This document shows, piece by piece, positions 1 to 8,713 of a stretch of DNA of 64,000 bases. The DNA is from an uncultured Bacteroidota bacterium (lineage in GTDB: Bacteria; Bacteroidota; Bacteroidia; Bacteroidales; Bacteroidaceae): assembly GCA_947168315.1 (NCBI GenBank), contig CAMVLL010000001.1, forward strand, positions 1 to 64,000. The letters run 5' to 3'. The notes beneath the pieces are model-generated. The model searched no databases. It was not told where the DNA came from and saw nothing but the letters and a program-made list of their open reading frames with translations. Position 1 is the stretch's first letter, and every line of letters starts with the position of its first letter. Position numbers and translations under genes: made by a program.

Positions 1-1306
1 CGGCACAGAATACCAAATCCATGTCGGGCTTCAATTGAGACAAGGAAGTACGGAAATGTTCTGTCAGCCAAGTGAACGTTTCGCAACTAGTCAAAGGTTT
101 TCCTGTAATATGCGCAGCGGAAGAGGCATATTTCAGCATAGATAGATCCGAATAGTTTGGCCGCGTAAGATTCGAATCAGTTCTCAGTCCTTTTATTCCA
201 AAATCGGATAAGCCGAAACCTTCTACTTCAGGAATGTCTACTGCAGCATAAACATCTATCAAATTGGCAGGAGAACCATGTGCCTGATTTCTCGTACGTA
301 CGCCATGGCTATGTGCCCATTCCGTCCACTGTTGAGTAAAATTCTGAAGTAGCATCTCCCCTAACGTTGCCCGATAGTCGATTAACACCTGTGCCTCATG
401 CTCGCCTCCCAGCAATAAATCCGGTAGGTAAGGTTCCAGGTCGTATCCCCTCCTAACCTTAAACTCATCCAATAAGGTAGGTGTCCAATCTGCACCATAT
501 ACCTCATAGCTGTCATTAAAGAACGTGGCAGGAAAAGATACTCCACTCGACAAAAATGCTTTATCAAACCGTTGTAGATAATGGGCCACAGCATCTCTGT
601 TGAAATGGTCAATCACCCAACCTTCACCTCCAGGTGACGGTCTTTTCACTTTCTGCAAGGTACGTAACACATACAACGAAAGCACTTGCCAACGTCCTTT
701 GGGCATTTTCCAATGAACATGCCCATCACTCACTGAAGAAGTAAGGTCAAAGTATATCCCTTTCTTTTCTAATGAATAAGCAATCACACGTTGTAACTTG
801 GCTGTCTGAAGGATTTCCTTGCTAACCGAGGAACGTCTTGTCGACGTACGTATGCTTGAATGGTCTAATGAAACGGGAAAATCCATCACACGGGTTTTAC
901 TTACAGAAAAAGTATCAACCCGAAACCCAACAAAGCAGGAAGCTTCGTCCAAGGGCACCTCCGGACCGCCAAAAGGCCAGCCAGTACCACAATTCATATC
1001 AATCTGAATAGAATCTCTCAGACCTGTCTGCTCGACAAATCGTAAGATATCCATCCACCTGGGTGATAGAAAGTCAATATTATTATTGTCATTACCCTTG
1101 ACACCATATATCGGTGTTATCTCCAATGTATGAATTCCATGACTTGCCAATTCGGACATACTCCGACTTAGCTCTTGCTCAGTTACAGCAGATCCAAGCC
1201 ACCACCAGCGGGATCCAGGTTTTGTTTGGATAGAAGAAACTGGCCATTCCTGTGCTTGACAGAATAGGGAGAAAAGAAAGAATAAAATGAAACAAAACTT
1301 CTTCAT
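1..1306 (-). CDS. GH106 alpha-L-rhamnosidase-like glycoside hydrolase, C-terminus beyond window
   Basis: The reading frame is open from an ATG at 1306 to the left edge, about 435 codons, with no stop, so only the N-terminal part is present. Residues 1-19 form a signal peptide ending in CQAQ, so the enzyme is exported. The mature N-terminus has RWWWLGSAVTEQELSRS, then ITPIYGVKG and DMNCGTGWPFGGP, and further in QAHGSPANLIDVYAAVD and TSCETFTWLTEHF, which is the pattern of family GH106 (alpha-L-rhamnosidases of pectin rhamnogalacturonan breakdown). GH106 proteins are usually about 1000 residues or longer, so more than half is missing here. A GH105 gene elsewhere in the window (50.0-51.3 kb) would fit the same substrate. 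Family assignment is firm; linkage specificity is not known. Confidence 0.85.
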   Translation of the reverse strand, partial: MKKFCFILFFLFSLFCQAQEWPVSSIQTKPGSRWWWLGSAVTEQELSRSMSELASHGIHTLEITPIYGVKGNDNNNIDFLSPRWMDILRFVEQTGLRDSIQIDMNCGTGWPFGGPEVPLDEASCFVGFRVDTFSVSKTRVMDFPVSLDHSSIRTSTRRSSVSKEILQTAKLQRVIAYSLEKKGIYFDLTSSVSDGHVHWKMPKGRWQVLSLYVLRTLQKVKRPSPGGEGWVIDHFNRDAVAHYLQRFDKAFLSSGVSFPATFFNDSYEVYGADWTPTLLDEFKVRRGYDLEPYLPDLLLGGEHEAQVLIDYRATLGEMLLQNFTQQWTEWAHSHGVRTRNQAHGSPANLIDVYAAVDIPEVEGFGLSDFGIKGLRTDSNLTRPNYSDLSMLKYASSAAHITGKPLTSCETFTWLTEHFRTSLSQLKPDMDLVFCA

Positions 1307-1323
1307 CGTCGTCGATTTATTTC

Positions 1324-1331
1324 CAAAGATA
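1324..1331 (-). promoter_or_regulatory. -7 element upstream of the GH106 gene
   Basis: On the minus strand TATCTTTG matches the Bacteroidetes -7 consensus TAnnTTTG, 17 bp before the GH106 ATG. No clear -33 TTTG was found at the usual spacing. Confidence 0.5.
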
Positions 1332-1364
1332 ATAAATATAAGCGAGAAGAAAGAGAGAGCATAT

Positions 1365-1405
1365 AAAAAAGAAAGGATGTTTCGATTGAAACATCCTTTC
1401 TTTTT
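1365..1405 (-). terminator. Rho-independent terminator of the exbB-exbD operon
   Basis: A nearly perfect inverted repeat with a GATT loop (arms rich in GAAAGGATG / CATCCTTTC) is flanked by A and T runs, 14 bp past the last exbD stop codon. It separates the Exb operon from the GH106 gene on the same strand. Confidence 0.85.
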
Positions 1406-1419
1406 AGTATAGTCAACTA

Positions 1420-1884
1420 TTACATACGTTGTGTCGCAGAATAGTTAATATTCAATGCATAAGCCTTACGCAGAGCCTGCTTAACTTCCGTGACGATACC
1501 CATCTTCGTATCTTTATCGATCTTCAGTGAAACAGTCATGAACGGCTGGTCAGCCTCACTCATGTTTTCACGTTCCTGATAGATATAGTCTTGAACTTCG
1601 TCAGCTTCAGCAAACTTATCGTTCAACTGGATACGGCTTTCAGAACCCATCTTCTTTTGGAATTCAGGCATTGGTTTACCGATATAGATGAATGAAACCA
1701 ATGATTTCTTTTCAAGCTTTTCCAACTCAGTTGCCTGCGGAGCTTTAAACTGCACCTTCAACGTTACTTCACGCATACTTGTAATCATCATGAAGAAGAA
1801 CAACATGGTAAAGATCAAGTCAGGTAATGAAGACGTGTTCAGCTCGGGCATACCCCGTTTACCGGATTTATTAAATCTTCCCAT
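1420..1884 (-). CDS. exbD: ExbD/TolR-type biopolymer transport protein (second copy)
   Basis: This 154-residue protein has the ExbD/TolR layout: a short basic cytoplasmic N-terminus (MGRFNKSGKRGMPELNTSSL), one transmembrane helix at about residues 21-36 that begins with the Asp of PDLIFTMLFFFMMITS, and a periplasmic domain. The membrane Asp is the residue family members use to couple proton flow through ExbB to TonB. It lies 2 bp after another exbD and is last in the exbB operon. Two different ExbD proteins in one operon are common in Bacteroidetes and may form a mixed complex with ExbB, energising TonB-dependent SusC-type transporters such as the one at 13.1 kb. Confidence 0.9.
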   Translation of the reverse strand: MGRFNKSGKRGMPELNTSSLPDLIFTMLFFFMMITSMREVTLKVQFKAPQATELEKLEKKSLVSFIYIGKPMPEFQKKMGSESRIQLNDKFAEADEVQDYIYQERENMSEADQPFMTVSLKIDKDTKMGIVTEVKQALRKAYALNINYSATQRM

Positions 1885-1886
1885 AC

Positions 1887-2480
1887 TTATTTTCCTCCAT
1901 ACTTTTTAGGTTCTGCTTCAGAAATCTTCTGTGGGTAGTATGTACGGATAGCCTCTTTTTGGTCATCGTTGCATTCCTTATAAGCCTTGCCGAACTTTGA
2001 GTGAGCAAGGTCGTCACGCAACTCGTTATAAGCAGCTACCAATTCATTCTGCACGTCGATATAAGCTTGATAACTTGTACCAACGTCATTCTGAAGAGAA
2101 ATAACGTGATTTTCAGTAATCATACACTCACCACCCAGCAAAGGAATATTCTTCGAGTGCTTCTCAGGGAGGTTAGCGTCATCATTAGGATTAGCTATAA
2201 ACTCTTTAGCTTTTTCTTTAAGTTGCCTTACATCCAGCCATTCTGAACCAACCATCAACTGATTGTCCTTGTTCAGACGAACCTGGAGAACGTTACGTTC
2301 CTTAACAATAATATCATCGTTCTTCTTCTGATTTGGATCTGGTGGGTTTGGAAGACGTCTTGCCAAGCCTCGGTCCGTATCCATAGAAGTAGTGATAAGG
2401 AAGAAGATAAGCAAAATAAAGGCAATGTCGGCTGTAGAGCTAGAGTTTACCTGTGGTACACTTTTTTTCTTTCTTGCCAT
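1887..2480 (-). CDS. exbD: ExbD/TolR-type biopolymer transport protein (first copy)
   Basis: This 197-residue protein starts with a basic MARKKKSVPQVNSSS segment followed by a helix beginning TADIAFILLIFFLITTSM, the ExbD/TolR membrane segment with its conserved Asp. The periplasmic part is longer than in the second ExbD and contains an insertion (about residues 70-150, including NDDANLPEKHSKNIPLLGG), a form typical of Bacteroidetes ExbD. It is co-transcribed with exbB and the following exbD. Role: proton-driven stator partner of ExbB that powers TonB at the outer membrane. Confidence 0.9.
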   Translation of the reverse strand: MARKKKSVPQVNSSSTADIAFILLIFFLITTSMDTDRGLARRLPNPPDPNQKKNDDIIVKERNVLQVRLNKDNQLMVGSEWLDVRQLKEKAKEFIANPNDDANLPEKHSKNIPLLGGECMITENHVISLQNDVGTSYQAYIDVQNELVAAYNELRDDLAHSKFGKAYKECNDDQKEAIRTYYPQKISEAEPKKYGGK

Positions 2481-2510
2481 TTTATTACTTTTTTATTATC
2501 AAAAATGATA

Positions 2511-2978
2511 TTATTTAATTTTCTTAAAGATACCGCTTAAGTTGAGTAAAGTACCAAGAGCAGCGATTCCAAACAATGCATAGATTGCATAGATCATCAT
2601 GTCAGACACCTTCAACATTGTAGCGTCAGAGAAGATTGAACCATCAGCAAGAGCCAGAGGCTTGTCAGATGCAATCATCCATGTAACAATGAACAATACA
2701 ACCAAAAGTACATCGAATGCCAAGAAACGCAAACCGGTTTTTGGTTCATGCTTTAACAATGATAACAAGTGAACGCACTTACCTACAACGAAGAGGATTG
2801 CTGCGATAGCCACCATTGCATAGATCAAGAAGATCAACAACTCCGTATTCTTCGGAGCATTATATTCACCTACCGGATTGTTATATCCTACAAAATAGAA
2901 TAATGCCAACACAATTAGAATGATAGCAAAGAGGATATAAAGGATCCAAGATGAAAATTTGTGAGATAACTTTGCCAT
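2511..2978 (-). CDS. Small four-helix membrane protein of the exb operon, function unknown
   Basis: The 155-residue product shows four hydrophobic segments, at about residues 11-31, 48-70, 84-102 and 128-150, with a short basic N-terminus and a KKIK C-terminus. I do not recognise a named domain. It sits between exbB (10 bp upstream) and exbD (30 bp downstream) in the same direction, so it is almost certainly co-expressed with the motor. That position suggests an accessory or assembly role for the ExbB/ExbD complex, which is inference from context only. Confidence 0.75.
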   Translation of the reverse strand: MAKLSHKFSSWILYILFAIILIVLALFYFVGYNNPVGEYNAPKNTELLIFLIYAMVAIAAILFVVGKCVHLLSLLKHEPKTGLRFLAFDVLLVVLFIVTWMIASDKPLALADGSIFSDATMLKVSDMMIYAIYALFGIAALGTLLNLSGIFKKIK

Positions 2979-2988
2979 TTTATTCTAA

Positions 2989-3750
2989 TTATTTGTTGTA
3001 TTTCAAATTATACTTTGTAATCATGTCGAGCAATGTGATAGAAGAATCTTCCATATCACTTGTGAGCTCTTCAATCTTAGAAAGAATGTAGTTATAGAAT
3101 ACCTGGAGGATCAAAGCTGCGATCAAACCGAAGATAGTAGTGATCAAAGCGACCTTCATACCACCTGCAACGACTGTCGGAGAAATATCACCAGCCTGTT
3201 GGATGTTATCGAATGCCTGAACCATACCAATCACAGTTCCCAAGAATCCTAATGACGGAGACATTGCGATGAACAAGGTGATCCAAGAACAACCCTTCTC
3301 AAGGTAACCAGCCTGAACACCACCGTAAGCTGTTACAGAACGCTCAACAACGTCAAGACCCTGATCAGCTCTCATCAAACCCTGATAGCAAATTGAAGCT
3401 ACCGGACCGCGAGTGTTACGACATACAGCCTTTGCACCTTCCAAGTCACCCTTTTCAAGGTTCTCTTCAATACTCTTCATCAATTTCTTTGTGTTAACCT
3501 GAGCCAAGCTGAGGTAAATGATACGCTCAATACAGAATGCAAGACCGATTACCAATGCGATAGCAACCAATGACATGAAGCCTGCACTACCTTCAATAAA
3601 CTTAGTCTTTAATTCCTTATGAATACCACCTTCTTCAACAGCAACCTCTGTTGCAGCTGGTTCTGTTTGAGCTTCTTCCTGAGCCATTACAGGAACTGAA
3701 CCTAGAGTAAGAACTCCCATCAATGCAAGAATTGCAAATAACTTTTTCAT
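2989..3750 (-). CDS. exbB: MotA/TolQ/ExbB proton channel family protein
   Basis: This 253-residue protein is the first gene of the operon. An N-terminal signal-like segment (MKKLFAILALMGVLTLGSVPVMAQ) is followed by an acidic linker and three membrane helices typical of ExbB/TolQ: at about 57-80, then the pair around 160-185 (GFLGTVIGMVQAFDNI) and 195-222. The GxxGTVxGM motif in the second helix is the family signature. ExbB forms the inner-membrane pentamer through which protons flow to energise TonB. The extra cleavable-looking leader is typical of Bacteroidetes ExbB and is absent from the E. coli protein. Confidence 0.92.
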   Translation of the reverse strand: MKKLFAILALMGVLTLGSVPVMAQEEAQTEPAATEVAVEEGGIHKELKTKFIEGSAGFMSLVAIALVIGLAFCIERIIYLSLAQVNTKKLMKSIEENLEKGDLEGAKAVCRNTRGPVASICYQGLMRADQGLDVVERSVTAYGGVQAGYLEKGCSWITLFIAMSPSLGFLGTVIGMVQAFDNIQQAGDISPTVVAGGMKVALITTIFGLIAALILQVFYNYILSKIEELTSDMEDSSITLLDMITKYNLKYNK

Positions 3751-3819
3751 TGTGTGTCTAATTTTTTAAGATTAATTAATTAATTATTTGTTTAACATAT
3801 TATTTCAAACTTTATTTGG

Positions 3820-3907
3820 CGGAGAAACCGGGATTCGAACCCGGGATACCCTTTAGGGGTATACACGCTTTCCAGGCGTGCCTCTTAAGCCACTCGAGCA
3901 TCTCTCC
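3820..3907 (-). tRNA. tRNA-Ser (GGA anticodon)
   Basis: On the minus strand the sequence folds into a class II tRNA of 88 nt. The acceptor stem pairs GGAGAGA with TTTCTCC, the anticodon stem is CACGC/GCGTG with loop CTGGAAA (anticodon GGA), there is a long variable arm (TATACCCCTAAAGGGTAT), and the T arm is CCGGG-TTCGAAT-CCCGG. The CCA end is not encoded. It reads UCC/UCU serine codons. Confidence 0.95.
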
Positions 3908-4081
3908 TTGTGAACTTAGTACCTCTTTTCAGGCCCTTCATACCAAATCGGGTGCAAATTACAAAAAATTTGGCAATTGCAAACGATTTTATCCACAAAT
4001 GTATTCTTTTTTTTTAATCTTTCTCATCTATGAGGCAAAGAAAGATTATTTTAGAGTACAAATTTAATAAACTTTATAAAA

Positions 4082-4852
4082 TTATGGCAACCTTTTGAAA
4101 ACTTTTATTGCATTTTTTGTAGTAACAGCATCTATTTCCGACAAATCACACTGATATATCTCCGACAACTTCATTGCGACCTGACGTACATACGAACTTT
4201 CATTCCGCTTCCCCCTAAAAGGCACTGGTGACAAATAGGGTGAATCGGTTTCCATGACAATCCGACTCAAAGGAACGACTGAAGGAAGGACTTGCGGGAG
4301 GGTGCTTTTCTTGAATGTCACAATCCCGTTCACGCCCAACATGAATCCTTCATATTCCAACAAGGCTTCTGCTTCTTTTTCCGTTCCCTCAAAACAATGG
4401 AACACTCCTGTCAACTGTTTCTGATAGGGTGAAAGAACTTCAAATAGTTCCGGATATGCTTTGCGACAATGGATCATGACCGGCAGATCATATTCCATAG
4501 CCCACTGCACTTGTATGTCGAGTGCCTCCTGTTGCTCTTTTCGAAAGGTTTGATCCCAGTAGAGGTCCATTCCTACCTCTCCTATTGCTATAAAGGAATG
4601 ACTAGAAAGAAATGTCTTCATTGGAAGTAACCGTTCTCGAAAACGCGCGTCCACACATTCCGGATGGAAACCCAACATCGGATAACAATAACCTGGATAC
4701 TCTTCACACACGTGCAACACCGCCTCGATAGTGGTCTCGTCCTCATTGGGAAGGAAGATTTTCTCCACCCCAACGGCTTTCGCACGTGCCATCACCTCGG
4801 CACGGTCGACATCGAAAACCTTATCATACAAATGTGAATGAGTATCTATCAT
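4082..4852 (-). CDS. tatD: TatD family metal-dependent hydrolase (DNase)
   Basis: The 256-residue protein has the TatD metal-site motifs in order: MIDTHSHLYD at the N-terminus, AIGEVGMDLYW, MIHCRKAYPELF, GVFHCFEGT and METDSPYLSP. Family members are cytoplasmic TIM-barrel hydrolases acting as 3'-5' exonucleases on DNA or RNA, or in D-aminoacyl-tRNA or peptide quality control. The start codon overlaps the stop of the upstream polyprenyl synthase gene by one base (TAATG), so the two are translationally coupled. Confidence 0.92.
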   Translation of the reverse strand: MIDTHSHLYDKVFDVDRAEVMARAKAVGVEKIFLPNEDETTIEAVLHVCEEYPGYCYPMLGFHPECVDARFRERLLPMKTFLSSHSFIAIGEVGMDLYWDQTFRKEQQEALDIQVQWAMEYDLPVMIHCRKAYPELFEVLSPYQKQLTGVFHCFEGTEKEAEALLEYEGFMLGVNGIVTFKKSTLPQVLPSVVPLSRIVMETDSPYLSPVPFRGKRNESSYVRQVAMKLSEIYQCDLSEIDAVTTKNAIKVFKRLP

Positions 4853-5829
4853 TACATGTTTCGTTTCATCAATTGACGGGAGAAGGCTATAAGTAGTTCC
4901 TTCCGTTCTTCTGGTGCCTTTACATCATCCAGAATCTGCAATCCTGCGGCATAGAGGTCCTCTATTTTCCGCAAACAAATCTCTCCTACACCTATCTTAT
5001 TATAAATATCCGTCATTTCTCGGATCTTCTCAGACGGATCATAGGCTGTTGCTTCCAGCCACTTCTGTATTTTTTTCCCTTGCTCGTCATCCGACTTTTG
5101 AATGGCTGTAATCAACATATAGGTCTTCTTGTTGCAAAGGATATCACCGCCGATATTCTTCCCAAAAACTTTTGGATCCCCATATACATCCAGGTAATCG
5201 TCCTGCAATTGGAAAGCCAGTCCCATCTTGATACCGAAATCATAGAGTTTCTGCGCCTCTTCCTCAGGAGCATCTCCCATGATAGCTCCAATCTTTAATG
5301 CGCCGGCAAGCAACACAGATGTTTTCAGACGGATCATATTCAGATACTCCTCTGCAGTAACGTCCGTACGAGTTTCGAAATCCATATCCCATTGCTGTCC
5401 CTCGCAGATACCTAAAGCCAGTTCGTTGAACACATCCAATACAGGTTTCAAATACTTTTCACTACAATTAGTCATCAGTTTATAGGCCAGGATGGTCATG
5501 GCATCGCCCGAAAGGATGGCGGTATTTTCATTCCATATCTTATGCACGGTCAGCTTGCCTCGCCGGCGGTCAGCTTTGTCCATCACGTCATCGTGCAGCA
5601 ACGTGAAATTATGATAGGTTTCGATACCTGCAGCCTGCGGCAACACGTGTTCCACATCATCTTTATAGAGCTGGTAAGCCAACATCAACAAGAGAGGGCG
5701 CAAGCGTTTTCCGCCCAGTTCCAACTCATAATTGATAGGATCATACAAGCCTTTCGGCTCCATGTCGTAACGCAAACTGGCAAGATACCTATTGAACAGG
5801 TCTTGTAATTGGGAGATCGTATATTTCAT
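4852..5829 (-). CDS. Trans-isoprenyl diphosphate synthase (polyprenyl synthetase)
   Basis: This 325-residue protein carries both aspartate-rich motifs of the family: DDVMD at residues 80-84 followed by KADRRRG, and DDYLD at 210-214, plus the GGKRLRP substrate motif at 39-45. It condenses isopentenyl diphosphate with allylic diphosphates to make farnesyl or longer prenyl chains for menaquinone and undecaprenyl carriers. Chain length cannot be fixed from sequence alone, so I do not choose between ispA and ispB. It is the first gene of a pair with tatD. The isoprenoid gene ispH lies nearby on the other strand. Confidence 0.9.
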   Translation of the reverse strand: MKYTISQLQDLFNRYLASLRYDMEPKGLYDPINYELELGGKRLRPLLLMLAYQLYKDDVEHVLPQAAGIETYHNFTLLHDDVMDKADRRRGKLTVHKIWNENTAILSGDAMTILAYKLMTNCSEKYLKPVLDVFNELALGICEGQQWDMDFETRTDVTAEEYLNMIRLKTSVLLAGALKIGAIMGDAPEEEAQKLYDFGIKMGLAFQLQDDYLDVYGDPKVFGKNIGGDILCNKKTYMLITAIQKSDDEQGKKIQKWLEATAYDPSEKIREMTDIYNKIGVGEICLRKIEDLYAAGLQILDDVKAPEERKELLIAFSRQLMKRNM

Positions 5830-5842
5830 AAGTCAGGTAGAT

Positions 5843-5872
5843 AAAAAAGAAGGCTGCTTATAGGGCAGCCTC
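5843..5872 (-). terminator. Rho-independent terminator after tonB
   Basis: On the minus strand AGGCTGC-CCTATAA-GCAGCCT is followed by TCTTTTTT, about 20 bp after the tonB stop codon and just before the polyprenyl synthase gene on the same strand. Confidence 0.85.
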
Positions 5873-5891
5873 CTCTATCATTTAATCTAAA

Positions 5892-6578
5892 TTACTGTAA
5901 TCTGAATTGAACAGGTAAAGTAAATCTTGTACGTACAGGTTTACCACGCTGCTTTCCAGGTTTCCACTTAGGCATGGTTGAAACCACGCGCAAAGCCTCT
6001 TTATCCAAATACGGGTCAACACCACGCATTACCTGAGTATCAACGATTGAACCGTCACGGTTAACGACGAACTGTACGATAACACGACCTTGAACACCGT
6101 TCTCCTGAGAGATAGTCGGATATTTAATATTCTTCTGCAAGAACTTCATCAACTCGATCTGACCACCCGGGAATTCCGGCTGCTCTTCTACAACCTGGAA
6201 GATTTGCTCTTCTTCTGGTTCTTCTTCAACAACCTCAACTGGAGTATACTTCACTTCGATAGCTTGTTTTGTATCATCAGTTGCCTGAATTGTTGACTCT
6301 TGTACGTTCGCGTCGTTCTCAACGATCTTCAAAACTTCCTCAACCTTCGGTGCTTCTGGAGGAGGAGGAGCTTGCTTAGGTTCTTCTTGTTCAGTGATTG
6401 GAATAATTTCCTCTTCAAAGTCCACTTGAGCTATGCCTGTATCTGTAGCCACCTTCTTGTCACGCTCACTCCATTCGAACGCAATGAATGTTACTGCAAG
6501 TACAAACACATAACCAATGAGCAGCCAGGTACTTCTTTTACCTTCGAGATCTGCTTTTGGGGATTTTTTAATTTCCAT
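5892..6578 (-). CDS. tonB: Energy transducer TonB
   Basis: The 228-residue protein has a cytoplasmic basic start, a transmembrane helix at about residues 18-36 (TWLLIGYVFVLAVTFIAF), an acidic and proline-rich periplasmic spacer (EEPKQAPPPPEAPKVEEV and a run of VEEEPEEEQ), and a C-terminal TonB domain at about 135-228 with PEFPGGQIELMKFLQ, GVQGRVIVQFVV and WKPGKQRGKPVRTRFTLPV. It links the ExbB/ExbD motor to TonB-dependent outer-membrane transporters. The gene is transcribed alone, between its own promoter and terminator, 2 kb from the exb operon. Other tonB genes probably exist in the genome. Confidence 0.92.
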   Translation of the reverse strand: MEIKKSPKADLEGKRSTWLLIGYVFVLAVTFIAFEWSERDKKVATDTGIAQVDFEEEIIPITEQEEPKQAPPPPEAPKVEEVLKIVENDANVQESTIQATDDTKQAIEVKYTPVEVVEEEPEEEQIFQVVEEQPEFPGGQIELMKFLQKNIKYPTISQENGVQGRVIVQFVVNRDGSIVDTQVMRGVDPYLDKEALRVVSTMPKWKPGKQRGKPVRTRFTLPVQFRLQ

Positions 6579-6619
6579 ATAAATGTGTTTATAAATTTAG
6601 TGTGCACTATTGCACGACG

Positions 6620-6627
6620 CAAATATA
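6620..6627 (-). promoter_or_regulatory. -7 element of the tonB promoter
   Basis: Minus strand TATATTTG fits TAnnTTTG, 41 bp before the tonB ATG. The leader that follows contains a short hairpin (GTGCA-CTAT-TGCAC). Confidence 0.55.
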
Positions 6628-6721
6628 ACACTAACTTTTAAAACTAAAAATAAAAAACCATAAAAATTTGGGGTGCTCACTTATTTTATTGCTTTTTATC
6701 TCTTTATACTCAACTTTTGCT

Positions 6722-6729
6722 TATCTTTG
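6722..6729 (+). promoter_or_regulatory. -7 element of the cmk-ispH promoter
   Basis: TATCTTTG fits TAnnTTTG and ends 26 bp before the cmk ATG. Confidence 0.6.
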
Positions 6730-6755
6730 CTCAATAAGCACTAAAAGGTTTTATC

Positions 6756-7445
6756 ATGAAAAAGATTACAATTGCCATTGACGGCTATTCTTCCTGTGGG
6801 AAAAGCACGATGGCTAAGGATTTAGCACGTCAGATAGGATACATTTATATAGACAGCGGTGCCATGTACCGCTCTGTAACGCTTTATTGCCTGGATCATG
6901 GACTGTTCAAAGGTAAGGAGATTCAGACTGAGGCTTTGAAGGAGGTTCTTCCTTCTCTTCAGATTACCTTTAAACTGGATCCTGAAACTAAAAAGCCGGT
7001 TACATATCTGAACGGCGAAGAGGTGGAAAGCCGTATCCGCTCGTTAGAGGTGTCTAATCACGTCAGCTTGATAGCTGCCCTTCCTTTTGTCCGTGAGGAG
7101 TTAGTTCGTCAGCAGCAGGCGATGGGTCGCGAGAAGGGTATCGTGATGGATGGCCGTGACATTCAGACGGTGGTCTTCCCAGATGCAGAACTGAAAATCT
7201 TTGTAATCGCATCGGCTGAGGTAAGAGCTCAACGCCGTTACGATGAATTGAAGGCTAAGGGACAAGAGGCTTCGTATGAGGATATCCTGAAAAACGTGAA
7301 GGAACGGGATTACTTGGACGAGCATCGTGAGGTAAGTCCTTTGAAGAAGGCGGATGACGCTATCGTACTCGACAACAGCGATATGACCATCGATGAGCAG
7401 AACGCTTGGCTGATGGAACAATTCAATAAGGTGGTAAATGATTAA
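6756..7445 (+). CDS. cmk: (d)CMP kinase (cytidylate kinase)
   Basis: The 229-residue protein starts with a Walker A loop in the form GYSSCGKST (residues 10-18), then the family segments [31 protein letters not shown] and [16 protein letters not shown]. It phosphorylates CMP and dCMP to the diphosphates for nucleic acid and lipid precursor synthesis in the cytoplasm. Length matches bacterial Cmk. The last 8 bp overlap the start of ispH, so the two genes form an operon. Confidence 0.95.
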   Translation: MKKITIAIDGYSSCGKSTMAKDLARQIGYIYIDSGAMYRSVTLYCLDHGLFKGKEIQTEALKEVLPSLQITFKLDPETKKPVTYLNGEEVESRIRSLEVSNHVSLIAALPFVREELVRQQQAMGREKGIVMDGRDIQTVVFPDAELKIFVIASAEVRAQRRYDELKAKGQEASYEDILKNVKERDYLDEHREVSPLKKADDAIVLDNSDMTIDEQNAWLMEQFNKVVND

Positions 7446-8328
7446 CGTTGAGATTGACGAAGGATCCGGATTCTGTTTCGGTGTAACCCGAGCCATCAAT
7501 AAAGCGGAGGAAGAATTAGCCAAAGGTCATACGCTTTATTGCTTGGGGGATATTGTACATAACGGACAGGAATGTCAACGCCTGGAGAAGTTAGGATTAA
7601 TCACAATCAATCACCAGCAACTCACCGATCTTCATCATGCCAAGGTTCTTTTCCGCGCTCATGGTGAGCCACCTGAGACCTATGAGATTGCTAGAAAGAA
7701 CGATATTCAACTGATTGACGCGACTTGTCCTGTGGTGCTGCAGTTGCAGAAGCGCATCAAGTCGCAGTACGACAATCACGTATCCGGAAAAGAGAAACAA
7801 ATTGTCATCTATGGAAAGAACGGGCACGCGGAAGTCTTAGGACTTGTCGGTCAAACCAAAGGGGAAGCCATCGTGTTGGAACATCCCGACGATGTTACCC
7901 GATTGGATTTCAGCAAGGATATCTACCTTTATTCTCAAACGACAAAGTCGTTAGAAGAGTTCTGGAAGATTATCAACTATATCCAAGAACACATATCGCC
8001 CAATGCTGTTTTCGAATACTATGACACCATCTGTCGACAGGTAGCCAACCGTATGCCTCACCTGCAGGAGTTTGCCCAAGCACATGAATTGATCTTCTTT
8101 GTCAGCGGACAAAAGAGCTCAAATGGACGAATCCTCTACCACGAATGTCAAAAAGTAAATCCCAACACACATTTTGTATCGCGACCAGAGGATATTGAGA
8201 AATCTCTTCTGAAAGATATACAATCAGTTGGTGTCTGCGGTGCCACCTCAACTCCGAAATGGTTGATGGAGGCGTGTCGGAAAAGAATACTATACCTTTC
8301 GGAAGATGAAGCGAAGCACAACCCCTGA
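7438..8328 (+). CDS. ispH: 4-hydroxy-3-methylbut-2-enyl diphosphate reductase
   Basis: This 296-residue protein has the IspH (LytB) features: the three iron-sulfur cysteines in GSGFCFGV (C13), DATCPVV (C97) and [13 protein letters not shown] near residue 265, and the substrate histidines in IVHNGQE and RAHGEPPE. It catalyses the last step of the methylerythritol phosphate pathway, producing IPP and DMAPP using a [4Fe-4S] cluster. It feeds the polyprenyl synthase encoded about 1.6 kb away on the opposite strand. Translational overlap with cmk is common in Bacteroidetes. Confidence 0.95.
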   Translation: MINVEIDEGSGFCFGVTRAINKAEEELAKGHTLYCLGDIVHNGQECQRLEKLGLITINHQQLTDLHHAKVLFRAHGEPPETYEIARKNDIQLIDATCPVVLQLQKRIKSQYDNHVSGKEKQIVIYGKNGHAEVLGLVGQTKGEAIVLEHPDDVTRLDFSKDIYLYSQTTKSLEEFWKIINYIQEHISPNAVFEYYDTICRQVANRMPHLQEFAQAHELIFFVSGQKSSNGRILYHECQKVNPNTHFVSRPEDIEKSLLKDIQSVGVCGATSTPKWLMEACRKRILYLSEDEAKHNP

Positions 8329-8369
8329 TAACGAATACACACAGAACAAAACATCGAAAGATTATGTTT

Positions 8370-8443
8370 CCCTGTAGGGGACGACCTTATGTTGTACCGC
8401 AAACAATGTGAATTCACGGACCTACACAAGGTAGGCCCCTACA
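8370..8443. repeat. 74-bp dispersed palindromic repeat, copy 1
   Basis: This element begins CCCTGTAGGGGACGACC and ends AGGTAGGCCCCTACA. It matches a second 74-bp copy at 12385-12458 with only scattered differences. The two ends are imperfect inverted repeats of each other, and each half can form its own hairpin. It lies 42 bp after the ispH stop and has no coding sense on either strand. Confidence 0.8.
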
Positions 8444-8495
8444 ATAATAATTAAGCAAACAAATAAATAAACAAAACAAATACTTCCGGCCTTAG

Positions 8496-8612
8496 CAAAA
8501 AAGCGTGAAGAAAATTGAAGATGTTTTCCGTTAAAAACGAGCCTCGTCAAGCGAGCGAAGCGAGGGCGTTTGGCTCGTTTAGGGAAACATGCTTTAATTT
8601 TTAGCTTTTTTG
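8496..8612. repeat. Long imperfect inverted repeat in the ispH-meaB intergenic region
   Basis: The arms CAAAAAAGCGTGAAG...ACGAGCC and GGCTCGTTTAGGG...AGCTTTTTTG are imperfect inverted repeats of about 45 bp, enclosing a GC-rich core (TCAAGCGAGCGAAGCGAGG). It could fold into one long hairpin. The look is that of a degenerate non-autonomous element; I see no transposase. Confidence 0.6.
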
Positions 8613-8643
8613 CGCGAGCCGGTGACTTTTTTCTTTGGTTCGG

Positions 8644-8671
8644 TTTCTTTTTTGGTCATGCAAAAAAGAAA
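8644..8671. repeat. 11-bp perfect hairpin in a C/T-rich element
   Basis: TTTCTTTTTTG and CAAAAAAGAAA are perfect inverted repeats separated by GTCATG. The surrounding stretch from about 8618 (GGTGACTTTTTTCTTTGG) is unlike the flanking sequence. A short frame here would give a low-complexity Phe/Lys peptide and is not credible as a gene. Confidence 0.55.
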
Positions 8672-8713
8672 TGAACATACACACCCCTTCAGAGGAAAAA
8701 TTATACAAAATCA

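Noticed and set aside
3820-3907. tRNA-Ser as an integration site
   Set aside because: No integrase or duplicated tRNA end was found nearby; both flanks are housekeeping genes.
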